From contig NZ_CP132744.1 of NCBI RefSeq assembly GCF_037477895.1, positions 2,542,001 to 2,606,000 of the forward strand: a DNA stretch of 64,000 bases. The letters are read 5' to 3'. This DNA is from Mycetohabitans endofungorum (GTDB taxonomy: Bacteria > Pseudomonadota > Gammaproteobacteria > Burkholderiales > Burkholderiaceae). The notes beneath the pieces were generated by a model that was given only the letters and a program-made list of their open reading frames with translations, did not search any database and had not been told where the DNA came from. Shown here one piece after another: positions 39,111-48,794 of this stretch. The position numbers and the translations under genes are program-made. How positions within the stretch are numbered: position 1 is the first letter of the stretch; each line of letters starts with the position of its first letter.

Positions 39111-39222
39111 ACGCAAGCCAGCGAGAGCGATCCAGCGGGCACAAGCCAGCCAGAGCAAGTTAGCAAGGCGATCCAGCGAACGCAAGCCTGCGAAGGTGGC
39201 CCAGCTAGGGCAATCCAGCGGC
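39111..39222. repeat. Three imperfect repeats between hemB and dsbD
   Basis: Three diverged units start at 39111, 39139 and 39180, each opening with (A)CGCAAGCC or GCACAAGCC and closing with GATCCAGCG or AATCCAGCG; unit length grows from 28 to about 42 bases. They fill the 205-base gap between convergent hemB and dsbD. Open frames across them encode only repeated WIAL-like peptides and are not called. Confidence 0.7.
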
Positions 39223-39281
39223 AGGACCCGCTTCTGGCATGATCCGGCGTTACATCGCCGGTAGCGCTCGCTCTATGACGC

Positions 39282-41147
39282 TTAGCCGGCGACAGGAGAC
39301 GAGGTGCCAATCAGGCGGTCCAGGCTTTTCAGGAAAAGCTCCGGCGACTGATAGCCGACGACGCGAGCCAGTTCCCGGCCTTGAGCGTCGAAGAAAACGA
39401 TTCCTGGCGGTCCGAACAGCCGGAAGCGCCGCAGCAACGCCTGATCGTCGGCGTGGTTCGCGGTGACGTCGGCACGCAGCAGGTCCATCGAGGCCAATCT
39501 GGTCCGCACACGCTCGTCACTGAACGTGAACTGCTCCATTTCCTTGCAACTCGTGCACCAGTCCGCATAGAAATCCAACATCACAGGCCGCCGCGCCGCG
39601 CCCAGCACCTGGTCTAGCTGTGCCGTCGACGTGACCGGGGCAAACGCAGGTACAGTGGCAGCGATCGTTGCGGCGGTCCCGGGCCCGGTCCGCGCGCCGG
39701 CAAAGACAGCGAGTGGTCTGAGCGGATCCGACGAACCGGCAGCCGCCCCAACCAGCAGCGCGACAGCCCACACGGCAAGCGCCGCGGCCAGGCCCTTGCT
39801 CAATCGCGCCGCAATCGATGCCGTGCCGGCCGAACAATCAAAAAGCCGCAGGAGCGCTGCCGTGACCATCAGCCACAGCGCCGCCAGCGACATCGAGATC
39901 GTGCCAGGCAACACCGGTGTAACGAGCCACAGCGCAACGGCCAGCAGCATCATGCCGAAAATGCGCTTGACGGCGTCCATCCAGCGACCTGCACGCGGCA
40001 GCAGCGCACCAGCCCCGATCCCAACGACCAACAGCGGCACGCCATTGCCGAGGCCCATCGCGAACAGCGACGCGGCGCCCACGCCGATATTGCCGGTATG
40101 CGCGATGAATAGCAGGATCGCAGCTAGCGGCGCGGTCATACATGCGCCGACAACGACGGCTGACAACGCCCCCATGACAAAGACGGCTGCAAACCGCCCC
40201 CCCGCCTGGCGCTGCGATAGCGCATTGGCGCGATCCTGCAGCCCCTGTGGCAACTGAATATCCCGGCCAGCCAACAACAAGCCCCCCATCCCCGCAATCA
40301 GTATCGCGAAGACACCGAGCACCCAGCGATTCTGCAACCACGCCCCGAGACTTTGGCCGATCGCCGCGGCCGCTACGCCGAGCAGCGCGTACACCAGCGC
40401 CATGCCAAGCACATAGGCTACTGACAGCGTGCAGCCGCGCGCACGCGTCACGTGAGCCCCTTGGCCAACAATGATCGATGACAAAATCGGAATCATTGGC
40501 AGCGAGCAGGGAAACAAACTCAACACAATGCCACCGGCAAAGAAAAACGCCAGCACGGCCGATAATCCGTCCTGTTGCAACACTGCCTGCGCATCGTCGG
40601 CGCTGAAAAAGCGCTCGATCAACGGACCCGATCGTGCGTTGCCGCCACCGGTCGTCGTCGCACCTGCCACGCCAGCCTTTACCGCCGGGCCGCTCAGATG
40701 CACGACGTGCTCGGCCGGTGGGTAACAAATCCCCTGGTCCGCGCAGCCCTGCGACGTCACGATAAGATCGAATGCGCCGCCCGTGCGGGTAATGGGCACC
40801 GTGACGACAAGGTTGCCGCGGTACGTCTCGACGTCCTTATTGAAGGTCTGGTCGAACTTAACCTTGCCGGGCGGCAGCTGTGGCACCCCCAGCGCGGCAT
40901 CGCCCGATCTGACGGCAAACGCAAAGCGTTCACGGTACAGGTAGTAGCCGTCGGCAATGCGGAAATGCAACTCGACCGTCCCCGGCTTTTCGAGCGAGCT
41001 GAACTGAAACGCGTCTTGTGGATCGAGAAACCCATCGCTCGCCCACGCGGCGCGGGACGCCAGGGTTGCCCACAGCGCTGCGATAATCAGCGCGATCCCG
41101 GTCAACCACGACGCCGCGGCTGAACGTCTGAAAGACGGACTAAACAT
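39282..41147 (-). CDS. dsbD: Thiol:disulfide interchange protein DsbD
   Basis: DsbD moves electrons from cytoplasmic thioredoxin to the periplasm for disulfide isomerisation and cytochrome c maturation. The 621-residue protein has a signal peptide ending AWAS, the periplasmic alpha domain with Cys135 and Cys141 (GCADQGICYPP), a membrane core of about eight helices with conserved Cys-containing helices, and a C-terminal thioredoxin domain with CTSC (531-534) in DFYADWCTSCKEM. The ATG lies inside the last codons of cutA, an 8-base overlap; the upstream extension of the frame is rejected. Confidence 0.95.
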   Translation of the reverse strand: MFSPSFRRSAAASWLTGIALIIAALWATLASRAAWASDGFLDPQDAFQFSSLEKPGTVELHFRIADGYYLYRERFAFAVRSGDAALGVPQLPPGKVKFDQTFNKDVETYRGNLVVTVPITRTGGAFDLIVTSQGCADQGICYPPAEHVVHLSGPAVKAGVAGATTTGGGNARSGPLIERFFSADDAQAVLQQDGLSAVLAFFFAGGIVLSLFPCSLPMIPILSSIIVGQGAHVTRARGCTLSVAYVLGMALVYALLGVAAAAIGQSLGAWLQNRWVLGVFAILIAGMGGLLLAGRDIQLPQGLQDRANALSQRQAGGRFAAVFVMGALSAVVVGACMTAPLAAILLFIAHTGNIGVGAASLFAMGLGNGVPLLVVGIGAGALLPRAGRWMDAVKRIFGMMLLAVALWLVTPVLPGTISMSLAALWLMVTAALLRLFDCSAGTASIAARLSKGLAAALAVWAVALLVGAAAGSSDPLRPLAVFAGARTGPGTAATIAATVPAFAPVTSTAQLDQVLGAARRPVMLDFYADWCTSCKEMEQFTFSDERVRTRLASMDLLRADVTANHADDQALLRRFRLFGPPGIVFFDAQGRELARVVGYQSPELFLKSLDRLIGTSSPVAG

Positions 41148-41472
41148 ATGTCGGACGTGATGTCTCCGTGTCGACCCACAACGCGTAGGCAGGCGACGAC
41201 GCAGCGGACCAGGACAGAATCTCCGGCGTCTGATACGGATGATTTGCGGCAATAAACTTTTCCAACTCGAACGCACGTGTCACCGCCGTCTTAAACAACA
41301 GCGGCACCTCGTCCGCGTGCTCGAGCTCGCCTTGCCAGTGATAGACCGAGCGCGACGGCGCAAGTTGCGTCGCACAGGCCGCCAACCGGGCATCCAATAC
41401 GGTGCGAGCAAGCGTCGACGCCGCCTGGGCATCGGGTAATGTCGTAAGCATCAGGATGACGGTCGATGTCAC
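41140..41472 (-). CDS. cutA: CutA1 divalent-ion tolerance protein
   Basis: CutA1 is a small trimeric protein linked to copper tolerance; its exact role is unsettled. The 110-residue product has TVILMLTTLPDAQAA, LAACATQLAPSRSVYHWQGE, the conserved EVPLLFKTA and HPYQTPEILSW. The GTG start is preferred because GGAGG lies five bases upstream and the length then matches E. coli (112). Two ATG codons six and five codons earlier (41490, 41487) sit inside a 15-base palindrome. It overlaps dsbD by eight bases. Confidence 0.9.
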   Translation of the reverse strand: MTSTVILMLTTLPDAQAASTLARTVLDARLAACATQLAPSRSVYHWQGELEHADEVPLLFKTAVTRAFELEKFIAANHPYQTPEILSWSAASSPAYALWVDTETSRPTYV

Positions 41473-41598
41473 ATGTTCCTCCGGCATCATTGAATGATGA
41501 GCGACGACCTGTTGAACACGCCGCCTCTACCGCGATATCGTAACACCCGTGCGTGCCATGCTCGTGCGCCAAACTCGCCTCCAAGTGCGCCATGTAAC

Positions 41599-41627
41599 AA
41601 AAAGGCCAAGCTAAGCTTGGCCTTTTT
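41599..41627 (-). terminator. Intrinsic terminator after rplQ (bidirectional form)
   Basis: AAAAAGGCCAAGCT followed by its near-perfect complement ending GGCCTTTTT gives a long stem with T5 on both strands. It lies 18 bases after the rplQ stop and ends the ribosomal protein cluster before cutA-dsbD, which must have its own promoter. Confidence 0.92.
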
Positions 41628-41645
41628 GATTTGCGGACGCAGCGT

Positions 41646-42041
41646 TTATTCGGCTTCTGCCGCTTCCGCTGCTTCCTCGACGACTGGACGGTCAACCAAC
41701 TCAACCAGCGCCATCGGTGCGTTGTCGCCGACGCGGAAGCCGAACTTCAGGATCCGCAGATAGCCACCCGGGCGCGTAGCGTAGCGCGGACCGAGCACTT
41801 CGAACAACTTCGATACCGACTTGTCATCACGCAATCGCGCAAAGGCAAGACGGCGGTTCGCGACGGATGGTTTCTTGCCCAGCGTGATCAGCGGCTCGAC
41901 GACCTTGCGAAGCTCTTTTGCTTTGGGCAGCGTCGTCTTAATGACTTCATGCTCGATCAACGAATTCGACATATTACGGAGCATCGCCAAGCGGTGGCTG
42001 CTCGTGCGGTTCAGTTTCCGCAAACCGTGACGGTGACGCAT
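41646..42041 (-). CDS. rplQ: 50S ribosomal protein L17
   Basis: L17 binds 23S rRNA near the exit-tunnel face of the large subunit. The 131-residue protein begins [20 protein letters not shown], the family signature, and ends in an Ala/Glu-rich tail ([10 protein letters not shown]). It is the last gene of the alpha operon, separated from rpoA by 165 bases that contain a strong hairpin, and followed by an intrinsic terminator. Confidence 0.98.
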   Translation of the reverse strand: MRHRHGLRKLNRTSSHRLAMLRNMSNSLIEHEVIKTTLPKAKELRKVVEPLITLGKKPSVANRRLAFARLRDDKSVSKLFEVLGPRYATRPGGYLRILKFGFRVGDNAPMALVELVDRPVVEEAAEAAEAE

Positions 42042-42139
42042 TTCAGTTTCCTTGATTCAAAGTTTTGATCCAGCTCTTCTATTGCGCGACTCGATATGAG
42101 ATACGAGGAGCGCGCACGGGCCGGTACGGGATAAGACAA

Positions 42140-42168
42140 GACGCGGATTCTAAAAGAATATCCGCGTC
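42140..42168 (-). other. Hairpin in the rpoA-rplQ spacer
   Basis: On the minus strand GACGCGGATATTCT can pair with AGAATCCGCGTC around a TTT loop, with a two-base bulge. The T-rich TTGTCTTAT follows. It resembles a leaky terminator or RNA-processing site. A smaller stem (CGGGC/GCCCG, 42187-42202) lies closer to the rpoA stop. Confidence 0.6.
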
Positions 42169-42206
42169 GTTGCCAGTTCATTACAACGGGCAGCAACGCC
42201 CGCCGA

Positions 42207-43184
42207 TTACTTATCGAGGCCAGCCGGCGGCCAATTCTCCAGCTTCATGCCGAGCGTCAAACCACGCGAAGCGAGCACTTCCTTGATCTCGTTCAACGAC
42301 TTGCGGCCCAAGTTCGGCGTCTTCAGCAACTCGTTTTCGGTACGCTGGATCAGATCACCAATGTAGTAGATGTTCTCGGCTTTCAGACAGTTCGCGGAGC
42401 GCACTGTCAGCTCGAGATCGTCAACCGGACGCAACAGAATCGGATCGATCTGCGGTGCGCGCGACGGCGTTTCAGCCGTCGTTTCGGTGCCTTCCAGCGC
42501 CGCGAACACTGACAACTGGTCGACTAGGATGCGAGCCGATTGACGAATCGCTTCCTCTGGCGAAATCACACCATTGGTCTCAATGTTCATCACGAGCTTG
42601 TCCAGGTCGGTACGCTGCTCGACCCGGGCACTCTCGACCGCGTAGCTGACTCGGCGAACCGGCGAGAACGACGCATCGAGCACGATGCGACCGATGACCT
42701 TGGTGCTTTCGTCGCCATAGCGGCGCACGTTGCCCGGCACATAGCCACGACCCTTCTCGACCTTGATCTGCACGTCGAGCTTGCCGCCCTTGGATAGATG
42801 GGCGATAACGTGCTCCGGATTGATGACCTCGCAATCATGCGGCACTTCGATGTCACCGGCGGTCACGACACCCTCGCCTTCCTTGCGCAGCGTGACGGTC
42901 ACTTCATCGCGGTTGTGCAGCTTGAACACCACGCCCTTGAGGTTCAACAGCAGGTTGACCATGTCCTCTTGCACACCGTCGAGCGTCGAATACTCGTGAA
43001 CGACGCCGGCGATCGTCACTTCGGTCGGTGCATAGCCGATCATTGACGATAGCAAAACACGCCGGAGCGCATTACCCAAGGTGTGGCCATAACCGCGTTC
43101 AAACGGCTCCATGACCACTTTCGCGTGGTTGTCGCCAAGCGAATCCACTGCGATGATCTTGGGCTTCAACAAACTGGTTTGCAT
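42207..43184 (-). CDS. rpoA: RNA polymerase alpha subunit
   Basis: RpoA nucleates RNA polymerase assembly and its C-terminal domain contacts UP elements and activators. The 325-residue protein has the N-terminal dimerisation domain ([22 protein letters not shown]) and the C-terminal domain with the DNA-contact helix ([22 protein letters not shown]) and [18 protein letters not shown] normal linker ([12 protein letters not shown]) joins them. It lies in rpsM-rpsK-rpsD-rpoA-rplQ. Confidence 0.98.
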   Translation of the reverse strand: MQTSLLKPKIIAVDSLGDNHAKVVMEPFERGYGHTLGNALRRVLLSSMIGYAPTEVTIAGVVHEYSTLDGVQEDMVNLLLNLKGVVFKLHNRDEVTVTLRKEGEGVVTAGDIEVPHDCEVINPEHVIAHLSKGGKLDVQIKVEKGRGYVPGNVRRYGDESTKVIGRIVLDASFSPVRRVSYAVESARVEQRTDLDKLVMNIETNGVISPEEAIRQSARILVDQLSVFAALEGTETTAETPSRAPQIDPILLRPVDDLELTVRSANCLKAENIYYIGDLIQRTENELLKTPNLGRKSLNEIKEVLASRGLTLGMKLENWPPAGLDK

Positions 43185-43317
43185 AGGTTTTCCTTTTCAA
43201 TACCCTCGGCTCGTTACACCGATAAGGCTGACCGGTGACAACCTGAAAAACGAACAGCCGGGCCACCGGCGCACACGGGCGCACCCGCGCGGACAAGCAG
43301 CTCGGCCGTCGATACGA

Positions 43318-43941
43318 TTAGCGCGAGTACAACTCGACAATCAGGCTTTCATTAATGTCGCCGGCAATATCGCTACGCTCCGGCACGTGCTTGAAGGTGC
43401 CTTCAAACTTCTTCGCATCGACCGACACCCAGCCCGGGAAGTTGTTTTGCTCGGCCAGCGACAACGCCTCTTGAATCCGCGTCTGCTTCTTCGCTTGCTC
43501 ACGCACGGCCACCACGTCGCCAGCTTTCACCTGCAATGACGGGATGTTCGCCACTTGGCCGTTCACGGTGATCGCCTTGTGGCTGACCAGCTGACGCGCT
43601 TCAGCACGCGTCGAGCCGAAGCCCATGCGATACACGACCGTGTCCAGACGCGACTCGAGCAGTTGCAGCAGCGTTTCGCCGGTGTTGCCCTTGCGGCGAT
43701 CGGCTTCGGCGAAGTAACGACGGAACTGGCGCTCGAGCACGCCGTAGATCCGCTTCACCTTTTGCTTTTCGCGCAGTTGCAGACCATAGTCGGACGTGCG
43801 TGCACCCGACGTACGACCATGCTGACCCGGCTTGCTATCGAGCTTGCACTTATCGGCGAGCGAGCGACGCGCGCTCTTCAAGAACAGATCGGTGCCTTCG
43901 CGGCGGGACAGTTTTGCTTTCGGACCGGTATAGCGTGCCAC
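43318..43941 (-). CDS. rpsD: 30S ribosomal protein S4
   Basis: S4 is a primary 16S rRNA-binding protein that starts assembly of the 30S body and often represses its own operon. The 207-residue protein has [29 protein letters not shown] and the S4 RNA-binding domain ([27 protein letters not shown]). A strong hairpin lies in the 148-base spacer between rpsK and rpsD. Confidence 0.98.
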   Translation of the reverse strand: MARYTGPKAKLSRREGTDLFLKSARRSLADKCKLDSKPGQHGRTSGARTSDYGLQLREKQKVKRIYGVLERQFRRYFAEADRRKGNTGETLLQLLESRLDTVVYRMGFGSTRAEARQLVSHKAITVNGQVANIPSLQVKAGDVVAVREQAKKQTRIQEALSLAEQNNFPGWVSVDAKKFEGTFKHVPERSDIAGDINESLIVELYSR

Positions 43942-44043
43942 TTTGCAATTCCTTAACGTTGATTTACGCGGATCTGGCCGATCTGCGCTAGTTCGCGCCC
44001 TTTGGGCCGAACGGTGGACTTAGTTGATAAATTCAATGCAGCA

Positions 44044-44071
44044 AGCCTGCTGCCGTGCACGGCAACAGGCT
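44044..44071 (-). other. Near-perfect hairpin in the rpsK-rpsD spacer
   Basis: On the minus strand GCCTGTTGCCG and CGGCAGCAGGC pair around a TGCA loop (11 pairs, one a U-G, plus one outer pair). No T-run follows. It lies 18 bases after the rpsK stop and about 100 bases before rpsD, a position suited to mRNA control or processing. Confidence 0.65.
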
Positions 44072-44089
44072 CCAATACGCTTGCTTGCA

Positions 44090-44494
44090 TCAGATGCGGC
44101 GGCGCTTCGGCGGACGGCATCCGTTGTGCGGCACCGGCGTCACATCGGAAATCGCCGTGATTTTGATGCCAAGGCCGTGCAGCGCGCGAACCGCCGATTC
44201 GCGCCCCGGGCCCGGACCCTTGATCCGAACCTCGAGATTCTTCACGCCATACTCCAACGCGACGCGGCCGGCCGACTCGGCGGCAACCTGTGCAGCGAAC
44301 GGAGTCGACTTGCGCGAACCCTTAAACCCTTGACCACCCGACGTCGCCCACGCCAGTGCGTTGCCCTGACGGTCCGTGATCGTGATGATCGTGTTATTGA
44401 ACGACGCATGGACGTGTACTACGCCCTCGGCGACGTTCTTCTTGACCTTCTTGCGAACGCGTTGCGCCGCGCTGCTGTTCGAAGCCTTAGCCAT
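44090..44494 (-). CDS. rpsK: 30S ribosomal protein S11
   Basis: S11 sits on the 30S platform and helps form the path of mRNA at the E site. The 134-residue protein has the signatures [41 protein letters not shown] and the C-terminal [13 protein letters not shown]. It follows rpsM by 28 bases. Confidence 0.98.
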   Translation of the reverse strand: MAKASNSSAAQRVRKKVKKNVAEGVVHVHASFNNTIITITDRQGNALAWATSGGQGFKGSRKSTPFAAQVAAESAGRVALEYGVKNLEVRIKGPGPGRESAVRALHGLGIKITAISDVTPVPHNGCRPPKRRRI

Positions 44495-44522
44495 TACGTT
44501 TTCCTGTAACTGTCAGTTCCGC

Positions 44523-44888
44523 TTACTTCTTCAGCGCTTGGGCTGCACGACGCGGACCCTTACGGGTACGGGCGTTCGTGCGCGTGCGCTGACCGCGCAT
44601 GGGCAGACCCTTGCGATGGCGGACACCTTCGTAGCAACCGATGTCCATCTTGCGCTTGATGTTCATCGTCACTTCACGGCGCAAATCGCCCTCGACGACG
44701 AACTTCGCGACTTCATCGCGCAGCTTTTCGAGATCCGCGTCGGTCAGTTCCTTGACCTTCTTCGAAGTGTCCACGCCAGCTGACGCACAGATCAACCGTG
44801 CGCGCGAGGCACCAATACCGAGAATCGCCTGAAGGCCGATCACGGTGTGCTTGTGAACTGGGATGTTAACCCCTGCGATACGAGCCAT
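44523..44888 (-). CDS. rpsM: 30S ribosomal protein S13
   Basis: S13 lies in the head of the 30S subunit and forms intersubunit bridges and P-site tRNA contacts. The 121-residue protein begins [20 protein letters not shown] and ends in the basic tail [21 protein letters not shown]. It is the first gene of the alpha group; rpmJ lies 34 bases upstream with no terminator between. Confidence 0.98.
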   Translation of the reverse strand: MARIAGVNIPVHKHTVIGLQAILGIGASRARLICASAGVDTSKKVKELTDADLEKLRDEVAKFVVEGDLRREVTMNIKRKMDIGCYEGVRHRKGLPMRGQRTRTNARTRKGPRRAAQALKK

Positions 44889-44922
44889 TGTTTTTCCTCA
44901 AACAAAAAGCGCAAGCGTGGCC

Positions 44923-45039
44923 TTAGCCCTGGCGCTGCTTGTGACGCGGATCCGAGCTGCAAATGACGCGCACGACGCCCTTGCGCTTGATAATTTTGCA
45001 ATTGCGGCAAATGCACTTAACCGATGCCATCACTTTCAT
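44923..45039 (-). CDS. rpmJ: 50S ribosomal protein L36
   Basis: L36 is the smallest large-subunit protein. This short gene encodes 38 residues starting [20 protein letters not shown] and ending [11 protein letters not shown]. Cys11, Cys14, Cys27 and His33 form the zinc ribbon, so this is the zinc-binding form. It lies between infA and rpsM as usual. It is short enough to be missed by length filters. Confidence 0.96.
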   Translation of the reverse strand: MKVMASVKCICRNCKIIKRKGVVRVICSSDPRHKQRQG

Positions 45040-45059
45040 GATATTACCCTTTTTCTCAA

Positions 45060-45278
45060 TCACTTCGCCCGGAATACGATCCGCGCACGAGACAGATCGT
45101 AAGGCGTCAATTCCACCGTCACCTTGTCGCCCGGGAGGATCCGGATATAGTGCATCCGCATCTTTCCGGAGATATGTCCCAACACGACATGGCCGTTTTC
45201 CAGTTTGACCCGGAATGTTGCATTAGGGAGGTTTTCAATGACCTCGCCCTGCATCTGAATGACATCGTCTTTGGCCAT
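45060..45278 (-). CDS. infA: Translation initiation factor IF-1
   Basis: IF-1 occupies the 30S A site during initiation. The 72-residue S1-fold protein begins [20 protein letters not shown] and contains [20 protein letters not shown]. The ATG gives the standard length; the frame is open five codons further into the end of secY. It follows secY by 11 bases. Confidence 0.97.
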   Translation of the reverse strand: MAKDDVIQMQGEVIENLPNATFRVKLENGHVVLGHISGKMRMHYIRILPGDKVTVELTPYDLSRARIVFRAK

Positions 45279-45289
45279 ATTCCTTGTGC

Positions 45290-46624
45290 TCAACGCATCG
45301 GGAGATTGCCGCCCTTGAAATTGGCTTTCTTGAGCAGCGATTCATACTGTTGCGACATAACGTACGACTGCACCTGCGCCATAAAGTCCATCGTCACGAC
45401 AACGATGATCAGCAGCGAAGTGCCGCCGAAGTAGAACGGCACGTTCCAGCGCAGCACCAGGAATTCGGGCAAGAGGCACACGAATACGATATAGATCGCC
45501 CCGGCCAGCGTCAGACGGGTGAGAATCTTGTCGATGTAACGCGCGGTCTGCTCGCCCGGGCGAATCCCCGGAACAAAGGCACCACTTTTCTTCAAGTTGT
45601 CGGCCGTTTCCTTGCTATTGAACACCAACGCGGTGTAGAAGAAGCAGAAGAAAACAATAGCCAACGCGTACAACATCACGTACACCGGTTGCCCCGGTGC
45701 CAACGTCGACGCCAGATCATGCAGCCAACGCATGTTCGCGCCGGAGCTGACCCAGTTCGCGATCGTCGCCGGCAGCAGGATAATCGACGACGCGAAAATC
45801 GGCGGAATCACACCCGACATGTTCAGCTTCAATGGCAGGTGCGACGACTGACCACCATAGATCTTGTTACCGACTTGGCGCTTCGCATAGTTCACAAGGA
45901 TCTTGCGCTGTCCCCGTTCAATAAACACGACCAGATACGTGACCGCGGCAATCAGCACGACGATGATGATCGCCGAGATGATGCTCATCGATCCAGTGCG
46001 CACCAGTTCGAACAATCCACCGATTGCGTTCGGGAAACCCGCCGCGATACCGCCAAAGATAATGATCGAAATCCCGTTGCCCAAGCCGCGCTCGGTGATC
46101 TGCTCGCCGAGCCACATCAGGAACATCGTGCCGGTCACCAGCGTCACCACCGTCGTGAGCCGGAACATCATGCCCGGATCGATCACCAAGTACGGCTGAT
46201 TCTCAAGCGCAACCGCAATACTGAACGCCTGAAACGTCGCCAGCGCCACCGTGAAGTAGCGCGTGTACTGGGTGATCTTGCGCTGGCCCGCCTGTCCTTC
46301 CTTTTTCAGCGCTTCCAACTGCGGGGACACGATCACGAGCAGCTGCATGATGATCGATGCCGAGATATACGGCATGATCCCCAACGCAAATATCGTGAAC
46401 CGCGACAGCGCGCCACCCGAGAACATGTTGAACATGGCCAGGATGCCGCCAGACTGGCTTTGGAACAGCTTGGCCAGTTGATCAGGATCGATTCCCGGCA
46501 CCGGGATATGCGCGCCGATTCGATAGACGATCAACGCCAGCAGCAGGAAAACCAGCCGCCGACGCAGATCACCGTACTTCGGCCCACCACGTCCAGTCTT
46601 TGCGAAAGTCGGGCTGTTAGCCAA
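45290..46624 (-). CDS. secY: Protein translocase subunit SecY
   Basis: SecY is the channel of the Sec translocon in the inner membrane. The 444-residue protein has ten membrane segments and the family motifs [29 protein letters not shown] and the cytoplasmic loop [20 protein letters not shown]. Related species start this protein ANSP after ATG; here that codon is TTG with GGAGAAGG about four to seven bases upstream, so TTG is called. An upstream in-frame TTG (46642) is less likely. Confidence 0.95.
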   Translation of the reverse strand: MANSPTFAKTGRGGPKYGDLRRRLVFLLLALIVYRIGAHIPVPGIDPDQLAKLFQSQSGGILAMFNMFSGGALSRFTIFALGIMPYISASIIMQLLVIVSPQLEALKKEGQAGQRKITQYTRYFTVALATFQAFSIAVALENQPYLVIDPGMMFRLTTVVTLVTGTMFLMWLGEQITERGLGNGISIIIFGGIAAGFPNAIGGLFELVRTGSMSIISAIIIVVLIAAVTYLVVFIERGQRKILVNYAKRQVGNKIYGGQSSHLPLKLNMSGVIPPIFASSIILLPATIANWVSSGANMRWLHDLASTLAPGQPVYVMLYALAIVFFCFFYTALVFNSKETADNLKKSGAFVPGIRPGEQTARYIDKILTRLTLAGAIYIVFVCLLPEFLVLRWNVPFYFGGTSLLIIVVVTMDFMAQVQSYVMSQQYESLLKKANFKGGNLPMR

Positions 46625-46668
46625 GAACCTTCTCCGTAGCAAATCCGAGTGACCGCGTCTGCAACAAC

Positions 46669-47103
46669 TTACTCACCCAACGAACCGCCCGCAGCTTCGA
46701 TTGCAGCACGCGCGCCCTTCGTGGCGCCCAGCCCCTTGATCGTGACCTTGCGCTTGATCTCGCCGGTCGCGATGATCTTCGCACTCTTGATCAGTTCGCC
46801 TACGAGGCCCGCTTGCTTCAACGCCAGCAGATCGATTTCGTCGACCGGCAGCTTTTCCAGGTCGCCCAGGCGCACTTCACCAACAAACTCCTTCGTCAGT
46901 GACGTGAACCCGCGCTTGGGCAAGCGGCGTTGCAACGGCATTTGGCCGCCTTCGAAGCCCACCTTATGGAAGCCGCCCGAACGCGACTTCTGGCCTTTGT
47001 GACCACGGCCCGCCGTCTTGCCCAGGCCGGAGCCGATGCCACGGCCGACGCGACGCTTTGCGTGCTTAGAGCCTGCAGCCGGCTTCAGGTTGTTCAGTTC
47101 CAT
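46669..47103 (-). CDS. rplO: 50S ribosomal protein L15
   Basis: L15 is a late-assembling large-subunit protein that links several rRNA domains. The 144-residue protein has [20 protein letters not shown], the Gly-rich [20 protein letters not shown] extension and the [22 protein letters not shown] end. AAGGAG lies five bases upstream of this ATG; a GTG two codons earlier overlaps the signal itself and is rejected. Confidence 0.98.
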   Translation of the reverse strand: MELNNLKPAAGSKHAKRRVGRGIGSGLGKTAGRGHKGQKSRSGGFHKVGFEGGQMPLQRRLPKRGFTSLTKEFVGEVRLGDLEKLPVDEIDLLALKQAGLVGELIKSAKIIATGEIKRKVTIKGLGATKGARAAIEAAGGSLGE

Positions 47104-47129
47104 ATTCACTCCTTAAGCTCGTGTCGCGC

Positions 47130-47312
47130 TTAGCCGATGACCTTAACGAGGTACGAGACCTTGTTGATCATGCCGCGCACCGCCGGCGTGTCCTGCAATT
47201 CGCTAACCGAGTTCAGGCGACGCAGGCCGAGGCCGCGCACCGTCGCGCGATGCGTATCGCGGGTACCGATCAGGCTCTTGACGAGCTGGACCTTGACAGT
47301 TTTTCCAGACAT
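47130..47312 (-). CDS. rpmD: 50S ribosomal protein L30
   Basis: L30 is a small protein of the large subunit near 5S rRNA. The 60-residue protein begins [20 protein letters not shown] and has the conserved [20 protein letters not shown]. The ATG is chosen over one three codons upstream from family length. It lies between rpsE and rplO. Confidence 0.97.
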   Translation of the reverse strand: MSGKTVKVQLVKSLIGTRDTHRATVRGLGLRRLNSVSELQDTPAVRGMINKVSYLVKVIG

Positions 47313-47327
47313 GGTGACCACCCCGCC

Positions 47328-47846
47328 TTAACCCAAAATTTCTTCGACGCTCTTGCCGCGCTTGGCCGCGATATCGGCCGGCGTGGACTGGCGACGCAGA
47401 CCGTCGAGCGTCGCACGAACGAGGTTGTACGGGTTCGTCGAGCCGTGGCTTTTCGCCACGACGTTCGTCACGCCCATCACCTCGAACACCGCGCGCATCG
47501 GGCCGCCGGCAATCACGCCGGTACCCTGCTTAGCCGGTGCGAGCAACACTTGCGACGCGCCGTGCTTGCCGTGCGCCTCATGCTGCAGCGTGCCGTTCTT
47601 CAGCGGTACCTTGAACATATTACGGCGGGCCTGTTCCATCGCCTTCTGGACGGCAACCGGCACTTCCTTGGCCTTGCCTTTGCCCATGCCGACCCGACCA
47701 TCACCGTCGCCGACCACCGTCAGCGCGGCGAAACCGAGAATCCGGCCACCCTTCACGACCTTGGTCACACGATTGACCGAGATCATTTTTTCGCGCAGGC
47801 CGTCGTCGCGTTCGTCGGCCTGAACCTTCGCTTGCATCTTTGCCAT
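47328..47846 (-). CDS. rpsE: 30S ribosomal protein S5
   Basis: S5 contributes to decoding accuracy with S4 and S12 and lines the mRNA entry. The 172-residue protein has the double-stranded-RNA-binding domain ([20 protein letters not shown]), the loop [20 protein letters not shown] where spectinomycin resistance changes occur (unaltered as far as can be judged) and the later [19 protein letters not shown]. Confidence 0.98.
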   Translation of the reverse strand: MAKMQAKVQADERDDGLREKMISVNRVTKVVKGGRILGFAALTVVGDGDGRVGMGKGKAKEVPVAVQKAMEQARRNMFKVPLKNGTLQHEAHGKHGASQVLLAPAKQGTGVIAGGPMRAVFEVMGVTNVVAKSHGSTNPYNLVRATLDGLRRQSTPADIAAKRGKSVEEILG

Positions 47847-47861
47847 GACGAATCCCTATCC

Positions 47862-48227
47862 TTAGAACTTGAGCCCGGCTTCACGCGCCGCATCGGCAAG
47901 CGCCTTGACGCGACCGTGATAGCGGAAGCCCGAGCGGTCGAAGGCGACGGATTCAATACCGGCAGCCTTGGCCTTCTCGGCGATACGCTTGCCGATCAGC
48001 TGGGCCGCGGCAACATTACCGCCCTTGCCCGACTTGTCGGCCAGTTGCTGGCGCACTTCGACCTCGACGGTCGATGCGCTCGCCACCACCTTCGTACCGC
48101 ACGGCGAGAACACCTGCGCGTAGATGTGCTGGTTGGTGCGGTGCACGGCCAGACGCGCAACCTGCAGCTCAGCGATCTTGATACGCGTTTGACGAGCACG
48201 GCGCAGGCGAGATTGAGTCTTATCCAT
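47862..48227 (-). CDS. rplR: 50S ribosomal protein L18
   Basis: L18 binds 5S rRNA and joins it to the large subunit. The 121-residue protein starts [20 protein letters not shown] and ends [25 protein letters not shown], the 5S-binding signature. It lies between rplF and rpsE with gaps of 12-15 bases. Confidence 0.98.
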   Translation of the reverse strand: MDKTQSRLRRARQTRIKIAELQVARLAVHRTNQHIYAQVFSPCGTKVVASASTVEVEVRQQLADKSGKGGNVAAAQLIGKRIAEKAKAAGIESVAFDRSGFRYHGRVKALADAAREAGLKF

Positions 48228-48239
48228 GATTGCGCACCT

Positions 48240-48773
48240 TTACTTCTTCTTCGTTTCCTTGAGGATCACGACTTCGTCGGCGTAGCGCACACCCTTGCCC
48301 TTGTAGGGCTCAGGCGGACGGTAGCCACGCACTTCCGCGGCTACCTGGCCGACTTTTTGTTTGTCGATCCCCTTGATGACGATTTCCGTTTGCGACGGCG
48401 TTTCCGCCTTCACACCTTCCGGCATTTGATGCACGACCGGATGCGAGAAGCCCAACGACAGATTCAACTTGTCGCCTTGCGCCTGCGCACGGTAACCAAC
48501 GCCGACCAGCGTGAGTTTGCGCTCGAAGCCCTTCGTCACGCCGTTCACCATGTTCGCGACGAGTGCGCGCATCGTGCCGGACAGCGCGGTTGCCTCGCGC
48601 GACTCGTCGACCGGTTGGAACTTCAGTTCGCCGTTGTCGTTGATCACCTTCACAAGCGGGTTCAGTGCCTGAGAAATCGTGCCCAACGGCCCTTTTAGCG
48701 TAATCTGCGACTCGCCCAGCGTCACCTCAGCACCGTTGGGCAGAGGAATCGGGCTCTTACCTACTCGAGACAT
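48240..48773 (-). CDS. rplF: 50S ribosomal protein L6
   Basis: L6 lies near the factor-binding region of the large subunit. The 177-residue protein begins [20 protein letters not shown] and has the two-domain fold ending in the signature [20 protein letters not shown]. Length is normal. It lies between rpsH and rplR in the spc group. Confidence 0.98.
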   Translation of the reverse strand: MSRVGKSPIPLPNGAEVTLGESQITLKGPLGTISQALNPLVKVINDNGELKFQPVDESREATALSGTMRALVANMVNGVTKGFERKLTLVGVGYRAQAQGDKLNLSLGFSHPVVHQMPEGVKAETPSQTEIVIKGIDKQKVGQVAAEVRGYRPPEPYKGKGVRYADEVVILKETKKK

Positions 48774-48794
48774 GTTTCACTCTCCTGTCGGGCT

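Noticed and set aside
45284..46639. A 451-codon plus-strand frame opposite secY
   Set aside because: It mirrors the codon structure of secY in the opposite strand and encodes an implausible Arg/His/Gln-rich product.
47121..48698. A 525-codon open frame on the plus strand across rpmD-rpsE-rplR-rplF
   Set aside because: It lies antisense to four certain ribosomal genes, has His/Arg-rich shadow composition and no known similarity.
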